Under the pieces are notes generated by a model that did no database searches, was not told where the DNA came from, and saw only the letters and a program-made list of their open reading frames with translations. Shown in pieces: positions 56,723 through 64,000 of a stretch of DNA of 64,000 bases. The translations under genes and the position numbers were made by a program. The stretch comes from an uncultured Agathobacter sp. (GTDB lineage Bacteria; Bacillota; Clostridia; Lachnospirales; Lachnospiraceae): contig CAMDYX010000001.1 of NCBI GenBank assembly GCA_945910395.1, forward strand, positions 62,001-126,000, in the 5' to 3' direction. Position 1 is the stretch's first letter. Every line of letters begins with the position of its first letter.

Positions 56723-58969
56723 TTACTCAAATGTAATCTCTTCCTCTGCCTTGGCATAAACATCAACCTGAGTATGTACATCAAGTCTGTTAACAATCCA
56801 CCCTCTCATCATGCACATTTTTATAAAGTCATCAATTCTGTTTTCGCCATTCATCTCTTTCAAGGTAACAACAACACCAAATCGCAATCCTCTTCCGGCT
56901 TTTGGATCAAGGCGTTCTTTTGTCTTTATACTCAGTCCCCACATACCGGACTGGTAAGCCTTGCGTGGACGGGCATTTTCTTTCAATGCTTCGCTAATAT
57001 GTTTGACATTGTCCCACTTACGGTACAATTTACGTGCATCCTCCTCATAAATTGTATTGAGCCCTTCTTCAGCCTGTTTGTTGTAATCTATGGCCTTAAT
57101 TACTGCCTTGCCCTTTTGCTCTGCAATTCGCCCAAAGTGTATGTCCATCTCTGTTGATGTATAGTCAACTCCCTGATTTCTATCACTTTTCGGAAAATAA
57201 GCAAGCGTTGCTTTTGCAAAGAAAGGATGTGCATTCATATCCTGCGGTACCGGAATATTGTAAGTGTATACTTCATACTCATCAATGCTTCCTGACATAA
57301 CAAACCTTATTTCATCCTCCTGCGAGTATAAAATATCCTCAATTCTCTTCGGTACAATCCCATACCCTTTTTCATACTTAATGGTATCTTGTCTGTCCCA
57401 CCCTGCAGCAGAATCTATGATTAAAGCCTTTGCCACTTCACGGCTTAACCCCATAACATGTATGAGATATGCCATTTTACGTGTTATCCAGGGAGCCGCA
57501 AAAGATGTGCCTGTCACAGTTGCTTTTCCCAAAGGTTCACAAACCACAATTTTATCCGGACCATCTCCGCCATAGTAGCAAACATCCGGTTTATAAAAGA
57601 AAGATAACACAGGTCCTCTTCGTGTATAAGATGCAGACTGACCATTAAAATCCACAGCATTCACAACCAATGAATTCAAGGAATCTGCCGGAGCGCCTAT
57701 CTTAATAACATCTGAATTTTTCTTCCTATTTGTACCCGCCACCACAAAAATAACATCATATTCATACTGAATTTTATCCAGTTCAGCCGCCTCCGGAGAT
57801 ATAAAATTTGCGTCAATTTCCATTGCGGACCCCAATGATAGATTCCATACTTTTATATCTCGATTTTTCCGAACAATATCACGAATCTGCTTCAATATAG
57901 CGAATGAACTAAATCTCCCAGCCGTGGCAACTCCAAAATGCCGAACCCGAAAATTACCACAATTGTCCTGCAATCTTGGATTAAATGACGGACCATCAAC
58001 AATAATAGATGTTACGGCAGTACCATGAAAATAATCTTCCGGACGCAATTCAATATCATCACTTATACACCTCTGATACTCTACCCAATCGCCAAAATAT
58101 ACTCTTTTATCAAATTGGGTGTCAATAACCCCTACAATCGGTTCGTTTCCGGGCTTTGCAATAGATAATTGTTCTTCATAATCCTTACTATCTGTAATAT
58201 CATAGTCAATTTCCGTAAAGTCCTTAACACTCATTGCAATCAAATAGGGGGCTTTATCCCATAAAATATCTATCTCCTCTTTTTCCATCCGCAAAGTTGT
58301 TTCATCGATCATCTTTGCGTTAATCATATTTATGCCCAAGCCACTTAACAGCTCCGTTGTATCAACGCCCGTTTTATATATCGTTACAATAGACTGTTCG
58401 CTTGCAGTCTTTGGAGCACGGTCTATATGAAAGTTTTCAACATAAAAGCAATCTACCAGTATTTTCAAAAACGGATTTTTTTTCATGATACTATCATTAT
58501 ATTTCCCCGAATTGATAAGCTCTGTATCTTCACTCGAAATATTTCCGTTGTAAAAATTTTGAATAGTGGCCGCACATTTGTCCAAAAGCATTACTGATTT
58601 CTGCAAAGACTCAACAGAAAGGAAGTAAGTAAATACATGTTTTTGTACCCATTCATTCTTTTCATTATAGCCCTCCGAAAATTTAGACCCTCTTACAGAT
58701 AGGTTTGGATGTTTTCCGCCATCAGACAATAGAATTTGAATTCTATTACTCTTTGCTACAACTTTTCTGTAATGTACGCTAACCAAAGCTCCATGAATTG
58801 TCTTCTCTTGATTCCAAAACAAAATAATATCTTGTAACTGTTTTTTCAGTTTCAGAACATGATCTGCACGAACAGATGTCCCTTTCGGTAAATTCGTCGG
58901 TCCAAACCCATCGGGGGCTTTTCGTTTCTGAAATTGACCTTTCAATTGCAAAATATTATTCATCTTCAA
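56723..58969 (-). CDS. ietS: S8 subtilisin-like serine protease, IetS-like
   Basis: Complete triad motifs: PIVGVIDTQF (Asp), YFHGTAVTSIIV (His), VTGTSFAAPWITRKMAYLI (Ser); paired with an AAA+ ATPase. Confidence 0.85.
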   Translation of the reverse strand: MKMNNILQLKGQFQKRKAPDGFGPTNLPKGTSVRADHVLKLKKQLQDIILFWNQEKTIHGALVSVHYRKVVAKSNRIQILLSDGGKHPNLSVRGSKFSEGYNEKNEWVQKHVFTYFLSVESLQKSVMLLDKCAATIQNFYNGNISSEDTELINSGKYNDSIMKKNPFLKILVDCFYVENFHIDRAPKTASEQSIVTIYKTGVDTTELLSGLGINMINAKMIDETTLRMEKEEIDILWDKAPYLIAMSVKDFTEIDYDITDSKDYEEQLSIAKPGNEPIVGVIDTQFDKRVYFGDWVEYQRCISDDIELRPEDYFHGTAVTSIIVDGPSFNPRLQDNCGNFRVRHFGVATAGRFSSFAILKQIRDIVRKNRDIKVWNLSLGSAMEIDANFISPEAAELDKIQYEYDVIFVVAGTNRKKNSDVIKIGAPADSLNSLVVNAVDFNGQSASYTRRGPVLSFFYKPDVCYYGGDGPDKIVVCEPLGKATVTGTSFAAPWITRKMAYLIHVMGLSREVAKALIIDSAAGWDRQDTIKYEKGYGIVPKRIEDILYSQEDEIRFVMSGSIDEYEVYTYNIPVPQDMNAHPFFAKATLAYFPKSDRNQGVDYTSTEMDIHFGRIAEQKGKAVIKAIDYNKQAEEGLNTIYEEDARKLYRKWDNVKHISEALKENARPRKAYQSGMWGLSIKTKERLDPKAGRGLRFGVVVTLKEMNGENRIDDFIKMCMMRGWIVNRLDVHTQVDVYAKAEEEITFE

Positions 58970-60005
58970 CCATCTCCTTTAATTCTCTGGCGACACTACT
59001 CCTTGATACTTTACTCAAAATTTCGATTTCTCTTATCGTAAATTTTTGTTCCTGCAGCTCCTTAATATTTTCCGGTTTTTTACCTGTAACCGTATAATAT
59101 AACCTCCTAAAATAATCCATTTCATCATCCGGATCACTAAATGCCACTGCTGTTTTAATCAAATTTTTCAATTCTCCCGGATATGGTAATGGAGAAAGCA
59201 GCATCATTATTTTTCTGAATAATCTAATATCTTTTTTTGCCAAATTAAATTTAGATAAAAACTTATTTAAATATTCTTCCGAAATATCCATCAAATCATC
59301 CTGTGAATATCTATTAAAATCTATAACAGAGTCAAATCGTCTTATCAGCGCTTTATCAAAATGTTCAAATAAATTCGTAGTAGCTACTAAGACTATTCTC
59401 TCGTCCATACGATCCATATTCTTAAGTAATGATGATGTCACTCTTCCCATTTCACGCAAATCATTCGCATTTGTTCTATCTAAAGCAACAGCATCTATTT
59501 CGTCGAATAAAATTATTACTTTTTCCGGATGAACAAAACTATTAATCTCTTTGAACAGCTCTGACATATTCTTCTGGGTCTGACCCATTTTACTATCAAT
59601 GATAGCCGAAAAATCCACCATATATATTTCTCTATCCAAAATACGTGCCAACTGCTTAACTGCCTCTGTCTTACCGGTGCCGGGCGCTCCTTGAAAAAGG
59701 AATTTATTGATTCCCGCATTATGGGCTACTGCATGTACAATACCCAATAAGTCTTGGGTAATATCCTCCGGCAACCATAAAGGATCACTTATCTTTTCTA
59801 CCTTTTCAAACATGGCAGTCTCATTCTCACTCATTTGTGGAATAAATGTATTGGCATTTGACATTAACGCCATAATATATTCTGCGAGCTGATAGTCTCC
59901 TGATTGATCAAAATCTCGCGCTATCTCATAAGCTTCACTTCGAAAACCAGCATCATTATTCTCTGCATGATATTTAATTAAATTAATAACGCTCTTCTTT
60001 TTCAT
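58956..60005 (-). CDS. ietA: AAA+ ATPase, IetA-like
   Basis: NKFLFQGAPGTGKTEAVKQLARIL (Walker A), KVIILFDEIDAVALDR (Walker B), RIVLVATTNLFEHFDKALIRRFDSVIDF. Likely ATG start is M4 of ORF 58956..60014, with AGGAG 8 nt upstream; 14-bp overlap with the protease start. Confidence 0.9.
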   Translation of the reverse strand: MKKKSVINLIKYHAENNDAGFRSEAYEIARDFDQSGDYQLAEYIMALMSNANTFIPQMSENETAMFEKVEKISDPLWLPEDITQDLLGIVHAVAHNAGINKFLFQGAPGTGKTEAVKQLARILDREIYMVDFSAIIDSKMGQTQKNMSELFKEINSFVHPEKVIILFDEIDAVALDRTNANDLREMGRVTSSLLKNMDRMDERIVLVATTNLFEHFDKALIRRFDSVIDFNRYSQDDLMDISEEYLNKFLSKFNLAKKDIRLFRKIMMLLSPLPYPGELKNLIKTAVAFSDPDDEMDYFRRLYYTVTGKKPENIKELQEQKFTIREIEILSKVSRSSVARELKEMVEDE

Positions 60006-60035
60006 ATGATCCACTCCTAGTTCTTTGATATATAC

Positions 60036-60076
60036 ATCATAATTCCTTGGGACATTTTTGTCAATATTGGGACATT
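60036..60076 (-). promoter_or_regulatory. Sigma-A-type promoter of the IetAS-like operon with two operator-like direct repeats
   Basis: Minus strand AATGTCCCAATATTGACA-AAAATGTCCCAAGGAAT(17)-TATGAT; AATGTCCCAA occurs twice, 20 bp apart. Confidence 0.75.
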
Positions 60077-60095
60077 ATTCTCTATTTTATATCAA

Positions 60096-60284
60096 TCAAA
60101 GGAATTTCGACAGTTCACTCATATTGGACGGGTGAATCATTTCCACACATTCTTTCATTTCATAGAAAGCAATATTTTCATATAGTAACTTACCACAATG
60201 TAAGCACTTGATATGATAGGTATCTGCAATCCCCCAAGAATTTTCATCGGATGGTATGATAGCGATTTTTTTATGATTGCACAT
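60096..60284 (-). CDS. Small putative zinc-binding protein
   Basis: MCNHKKIAIIPSDENSWGIADTYHIKCLHCGKLLYENIAFYEMKECVE: CxH...CLHC knuckles; start at M21 of ORF 60096..60344. Confidence 0.5.
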   Translation of the reverse strand: MCNHKKIAIIPSDENSWGIADTYHIKCLHCGKLLYENIAFYEMKECVEMIHPSNMSELSKFL

Positions 60285-60368
60285 GGATTGTCCTTTGCTA
60301 AATATGGAATAATCTGCTATAGTTAGTTTATACAAAAAGAACAAATGGTATTCTATTAGGGAGCGCGT

Positions 60369-61481
60369 ATGTTTAGAGAGATAAGAATAAAAAGTTATAG
60401 AGGCTTGCGTGATATAAGTCTAACGGATCTGGAGCCGGTAAATGTTCTTGTAGGAGACAACAATTCTGGTAAGACTTCCGTGTTAGAAGCAATTCAATTA
60501 TTTGCAGATAAAAATGTATTAACGAATATGATTTCCATCGCTAGAAAAAGAGAAACACCCTTAAATCCTCTCGGAAGAAATAAATTACAACCATTTGATG
60601 CCCTTTTGTATTCATTTCCCATGAACCAAGAACAACTGAAAGAAGTTTACCTTGAGGCATACTCCGATATTTATGATTATTGTAGAGTAGGGGTACGTGG
60701 GGAAGTACATAGGGATGCTTTCTATAGGGCAGACTTGACACTAGCGGAAATGCGTCGATATGGTACCATCTGTGACGAAGATGGGATGGTTCGCGTAATG
60801 CAAGGCGAATATGTTTTTGAAAAGGATGAAAGAGAATCGGGCGAATATATTTTCCGAGAAACGCAAGTAAAACCCGAGAAGAGAGGGGACGATAGTGCAC
60901 AGTATTTGCCGGTGAAACGAAAAGGAAATATTATGTATATTTCCCCAATGGACATTTATACGGATAAGGTTCTAACTGCCAGTCTGTATAAGGGGATGTT
61001 GGTTGAAGAAAAAGATAGATTGCTCGATTTAATGCGTCTCTTTGATGATAGAATAGTTGGAATTGAAACAGCAGTACTATATGGCAGACCGACTACAATG
61101 ATCGAGATGGAAGGAATGGGATTGATGCCCATTTCTGTTTTTGGCGACGGAGTAAAAAAAGTATTAACATTAGCAAGTGCAGTAATCAAAATGCGCGGTG
61201 GCATAGTATTGATTGATGAGTTTGAAACCGGAATACATAAAAGAGCATTGAAATATGTAGCAGAATGGATGATCTCAATAGCAAATCGATATGAAGTACA
61301 GTTTTTTTTGACAACACATAGCAGTGATGCACTTGCAGCTTTGGTAGAGGCGCAGGGGCCGTATGACAATATGCTTAGTGCATATCGGTTGGAGCATTAT
61401 AAAGATGAATTTTATGTAAAAAGCTTTGCAGGAAATGATTTGCGTATACTAAAGAACAGCCAAGGATTGGATATTTTATGA
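60369..61481 (+). CDS. OLD-like AAA ATPase (AAA_15/AAA_21 type)
   Basis: MFREIRIKSYRGLRDISLTDLEPVNVLVGDNNSGKTSVLEAIQLFA, FGDGVKKVLTLASAVIKMRGGIVLIDEFETGIHKRAL, QFFLTTHSSDALAAL. Confidence 0.92.
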   Translation: MFREIRIKSYRGLRDISLTDLEPVNVLVGDNNSGKTSVLEAIQLFADKNVLTNMISIARKRETPLNPLGRNKLQPFDALLYSFPMNQEQLKEVYLEAYSDIYDYCRVGVRGEVHRDAFYRADLTLAEMRRYGTICDEDGMVRVMQGEYVFEKDERESGEYIFRETQVKPEKRGDDSAQYLPVKRKGNIMYISPMDIYTDKVLTASLYKGMLVEEKDRLLDLMRLFDDRIVGIETAVLYGRPTTMIEMEGMGLMPISVFGDGVKKVLTLASAVIKMRGGIVLIDEFETGIHKRALKYVAEWMISIANRYEVQFFLTTHSSDALAALVEAQGPYDNMLSAYRLEHYKDEFYVKSFAGNDLRILKNSQGLDIL

Positions 61482-62248
61482 GAAATTATTTGATTATTGT
61501 CGAGGGGGCACATGATATTGCTTTACTTGAGAAATTACTGCGATTAAATGGAGTTGATGAAAAAATCAGCAATGAAAATAGCCTTCCAGAAGTTTGGAAA
61601 CATACCATTCCGACAAGATACCCATTTCATGCCGACAGATTGGAGCGGATTACACCAATACCTAGTTTTGTAAAAAATTCTGAGGTTTCTGTTGCAATAA
61701 AAAATGCAAATAGCGATACGGAAATCATGAATGTACTTCAGCAAACATTGCATCTTATGGAAGTTAGAGAATTGGATCAGGTTAGCGGAATTATGTTAAT
61801 CTGCGATGCAGACAATTTAAAAGCGGATGAAAAAAGACACAGGTTGCTGGCTTCCAGAGAAGAGAAAGAAGATTTTATGCTGGATGAGAAGACAATGGAG
61901 CTAAACGTGAGTATAAAGAAAATTCCACTATATACATTTATTTTTCCTGATAATAGCGGTATTGGAAATCTGGAGAATCTGCTCTTGCAAACCGCAGAAG
62001 TAGAATATCCAGAATTGCTCAAATTGGCATCAGAGTACGTAGAGAAGGCTTCCGACATTTGCACCGATTTGAAAAAGGAGCAAAAAGCCAAAAAGGCAAA
62101 AGTAGGGTGTATTGCAAATGCGATGAAGCCGGGGAAAGCAAACCAGGTATCAATTGCGGATGACAATTGGGTATCTCGTAGAACTATGAGCGAATGCTCG
62201 ATGTTGAAAATGCTTGACAAGTCATTAAAGGAAATGATATGTAAATGA
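61478..62248 (+). CDS. TOPRIM-like (DUF3226-type) protein paired with an ATPase
   Basis: MRNYLIIVEGAHDIALLEKLLRLNG (VEGxxD), SGIMLICDADNLKADEKRHRLL, TFIFPDNSGIGNLENLLLQ; 4-bp overlap with the ATPase. Confidence 0.8.
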   Translation: MRNYLIIVEGAHDIALLEKLLRLNGVDEKISNENSLPEVWKHTIPTRYPFHADRLERITPIPSFVKNSEVSVAIKNANSDTEIMNVLQQTLHLMEVRELDQVSGIMLICDADNLKADEKRHRLLASREEKEDFMLDEKTMELNVSIKKIPLYTFIFPDNSGIGNLENLLLQTAEVEYPELLKLASEYVEKASDICTDLKKEQKAKKAKVGCIANAMKPGKANQVSIADDNWVSRRTMSECSMLKMLDKSLKEMICK

Positions 62249-62270
62249 GTCTCGACTTTGTCTACAGTCT

Positions 62271-62298
62271 GAGGCTTTCCATTTGGAAAGCCTCTTTT
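62271..62298 (+). terminator. Rho-independent terminator
   Basis: GAGGCTTTCC-attt-GGAAAGCCTCTTTT. Confidence 0.85.
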
Positions 62299-62320
62299 AC
62301 AACTTAATAATTCTATATTC

Positions 62321-62460
62321 GTAAGCGCCTCATAGTGAGCACTCCCACTATAGAGCGTTTTCGCTTCAACAATGGAAACCAGTGTGTCAATACCAGATCT
62401 CAGGTCCGTATAACCACAGACGATATAGATGTCGTTGGCTACCGAAATATCGCCTAACAT
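62321..62460 (-). pseudogene. Truncated IS66 TnpB (Orf2) N-terminus
   Basis: MLGDISVANDIYIVCGYTDLRSGIDTLVSIVEAKT, then sequence departs from the TnpB pattern and reads out into flanking DNA antisense to 61478..62248. Confidence 0.75.
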
Positions 62461-62846
62461 AAGGGACCTCTCATCGCAAGTATTACTTGCGTTAACAACG
62501 AAGAATCCGTTCCGTTAGGAATTGTCAGCCTGGCACCATTTATTTCAAGAAGCAATGAGTTGGATGAAACCGGTGCTGATTGTTCATCATTAACGACGAG
62601 AGCTGATGGTTTTGGAATCACATCCAGCAACACTACATCCTGATGCTGCGCCGGAAGCTTTAATTCATTCCAATTAGATTCCGGAATATCACAGCTTCTT
62701 TTGCGGAGTCTGGATACCCAGTTGTAAAACGTAGCCGGACGAATTCCGTTTTCAATGCACCACTGTGCATCGGTCTTGCCGCTTCTGCGGCATTCCATTA
62801 CAAGTTTAAGCTGCTGGGCAGCTGAAGTTTTTGAGTTACGACTCAT
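62454..62846 (-). CDS. IS66 family accessory protein TnpA
   Basis: MSRNSKTSAAQQLKLVMECRRSGKTDAQWCIENGIRPATFYNWVSRLRKRSCDIPE ... LEINGARLTIPNGTDSSLLTQVILAMRG. Confidence 0.85.
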   Translation of the reverse strand: MSRNSKTSAAQQLKLVMECRRSGKTDAQWCIENGIRPATFYNWVSRLRKRSCDIPESNWNELKLPAQHQDVVLLDVIPKPSALVVNDEQSAPVSSNSLLLEINGARLTIPNGTDSSLLTQVILAMRGPLC

Positions 62847-63004
62847 GGATAGATACCTCCCATAATTATTAGAGTAAAACACTCGCTTTACTATCAATAA
62901 TTATGAAGAAGATAGAACAATTAAACAATCCGCCCGATTATTAGGCGCTTACTTTCAAAGTGTACTAAGTATATCAAAAACACATCATAATATTCACCAA
63001 TTTT

Positions 63005-64000
63005 TTAAAATATGTATGGAATACTCGATTTTTTTAGAACTATACCACTTCTAGTAAAACGGCATTCATTGAAGTAATTCTTTAGATCCTCACTATACTC
63101 ACTATCTTTATTTATAGTTTTCATAATTTCACGTATTTTCAATTGAAGAAAAATCTTTGCATCTTCTAAATCCACACTTCTTGTCCATGCTCTATTCGAA
63201 AAAATTTTCTGCAATTCCTTATATTCCTTACATTTTTCTAACTCTTTTTTCCATGGTAATAGATAAGATTTTATTCTCTTAACATACTCCTTCGTATCAT
63301 CACATCCAGCTTTTATCTTTGCATAATTTAAAAAATGTTCAATGCTCTCAAACACCACCTGCTGATTAAATCCGGGACCAATCATTATTTCCCAAATCGG
63401 CCATCCACCCTCACACTCAATATCCAAATAAGGCTTCAATACTTTCTTGTCTGGTCGATACTGCACCAATGGCTCATATGCAGATTCATTTGGTTCAAAT
63501 ACCAGCCTACACTCTTCTTCTTGATAAAAGTCATATCTTTTTACTAAAGTACTGACATATCTCCATCGTTCTTTTTTCCATTCTTCTTGATCTTTCGAAT
63601 TATCTGAATATAGTTGGTCTAAGATAGCATATGCTACATCATTGTATTTTACCTTTTTCTTTTTCATAGAATCTAATGTAAAGTAAAATACTTCCCGTGG
63701 CAAAAGATTCCATTCTGCCATAACTTTATCTTCAGTACTTTTTGTTAAAAATCTATAGTACTCCTTCTCAAATTTCATCTTTATGCTGACACCCGATTCT
63801 TTTGCGTATATCGCCCATTGGCTTAGAAGATCATTTTTCTTACAAAAAGATATGGAATAATATTCCATTTTTTGCATATTTTCAGTCAAATTTTCCTCTG
63901 AAAAAACAGCCTGCATTTTATCTCGCCAGTTCGCATCTAGCCCCTTTTTTTTCATCCACCTTCCTACTAGCTGTGTGTCTTTTGATATCTTATATAGTTC
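63005..64000 (-). CDS. DUF2971 domain protein, N-terminus cut by the window edge
   Basis: YSISFCKKNDLLSQWAIYAKESGVSIKMKFEKEYY; reading frame stays open to the window end (ELYKISKDTQLVGRW before the tracked Met). Confidence 0.75.
   Translation of the reverse strand, partial: ELYKISKDTQLVGRWMKKKGLDANWRDKMQAVFSEENLTENMQKMEYYSISFCKKNDLLSQWAIYAKESGVSIKMKFEKEYYRFLTKSTEDKVMAEWNLLPREVFYFTLDSMKKKKVKYNDVAYAILDQLYSDNSKDQEEWKKERWRYVSTLVKRYDFYQEEECRLVFEPNESAYEPLVQYRPDKKVLKPYLDIECEGGWPIWEIMIGPGFNQQVVFESIEHFLNYAKIKAGCDDTKEYVKRIKSYLLPWKKELEKCKEYKELQKIFSNRAWTRSVDLEDAKIFLQLKIREIMKTINKDSEYSEDLKNYFNECRFTRSGIVLKKSSIPYIF

Larger units (their letters stand above)
62321..62952 (-). mobile_element. IS66-family remnant with both termini (632 bp) and tnpA plus truncated tnpB
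   Basis: Termini GTAAGCGCCTCATAG... (left) and inverted GTAAGCGCCTAATAA... (right) enclose IS66 tnpA and tnpB start. Confidence 0.75.

Noticed and set aside
61777-62460. 227-aa minus-strand ORF as an intact gene
   Set aside because: Only its first ~45 codons are IS66 TnpB-like; the rest is read-through antisense to the TOPRIM-like gene 61478..62248.

Overview
This looks like a chromosomal window from a low-GC Gram-positive, Lachnospiraceae-like organism (inferred from protein style, not searched). Most of it is a minus-strand surface-glycan locus. From right to left it holds: an HMG-lyase-like aldolase fused to a DUF115/MptE-like tail; a TPP-dependent acetolactate-synthase-like enzyme; two acyltransferases; a divergent KdsB-like cytidylyltransferase; a PglK-like ABC flippase; a GT2-DUF115-like fusion; FdtA/FdtB-like aminosugar enzymes; an SGNH/CitC-like nucleotidyltransferase fusion; GT8; an MBOAT/SGNH pair; a GtrII-like protein; WecB; a 1340-aa methyltransferase/glycosyltransferase; RfbG; a UDP-sugar epimerase; GtrA; GDP-fucose genes (gmd, fcl, manC, manA, sugar mutase); several GT2 proteins; a Wzx-like flippase; and an LCP ligase. 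Two accessory islands interrupt or flank it. Island 1 (about 18.6-26.3 kb) has an Rpn nuclease, an MqsR-like toxin with an MqsA/Panacea-type antitoxin framed by ~97-bp repeats, BlaI/BlaR1-like regulators, and an AAA-ATPase plus small acidic (TOPRIM-like) protein pair. Island 2 (about 56.7-64 kb) has an IetAS-like subtilase/AAA+ pair with a clear promoter and operator-like repeats, an OLD-like ATPase plus TOPRIM-like pair, an IS66-derived remnant with both ends, and a DUF2971 protein. Two families of large intergenic palindromic repeats recur in the window. No tRNA, rRNA or CRISPR array was recognised.
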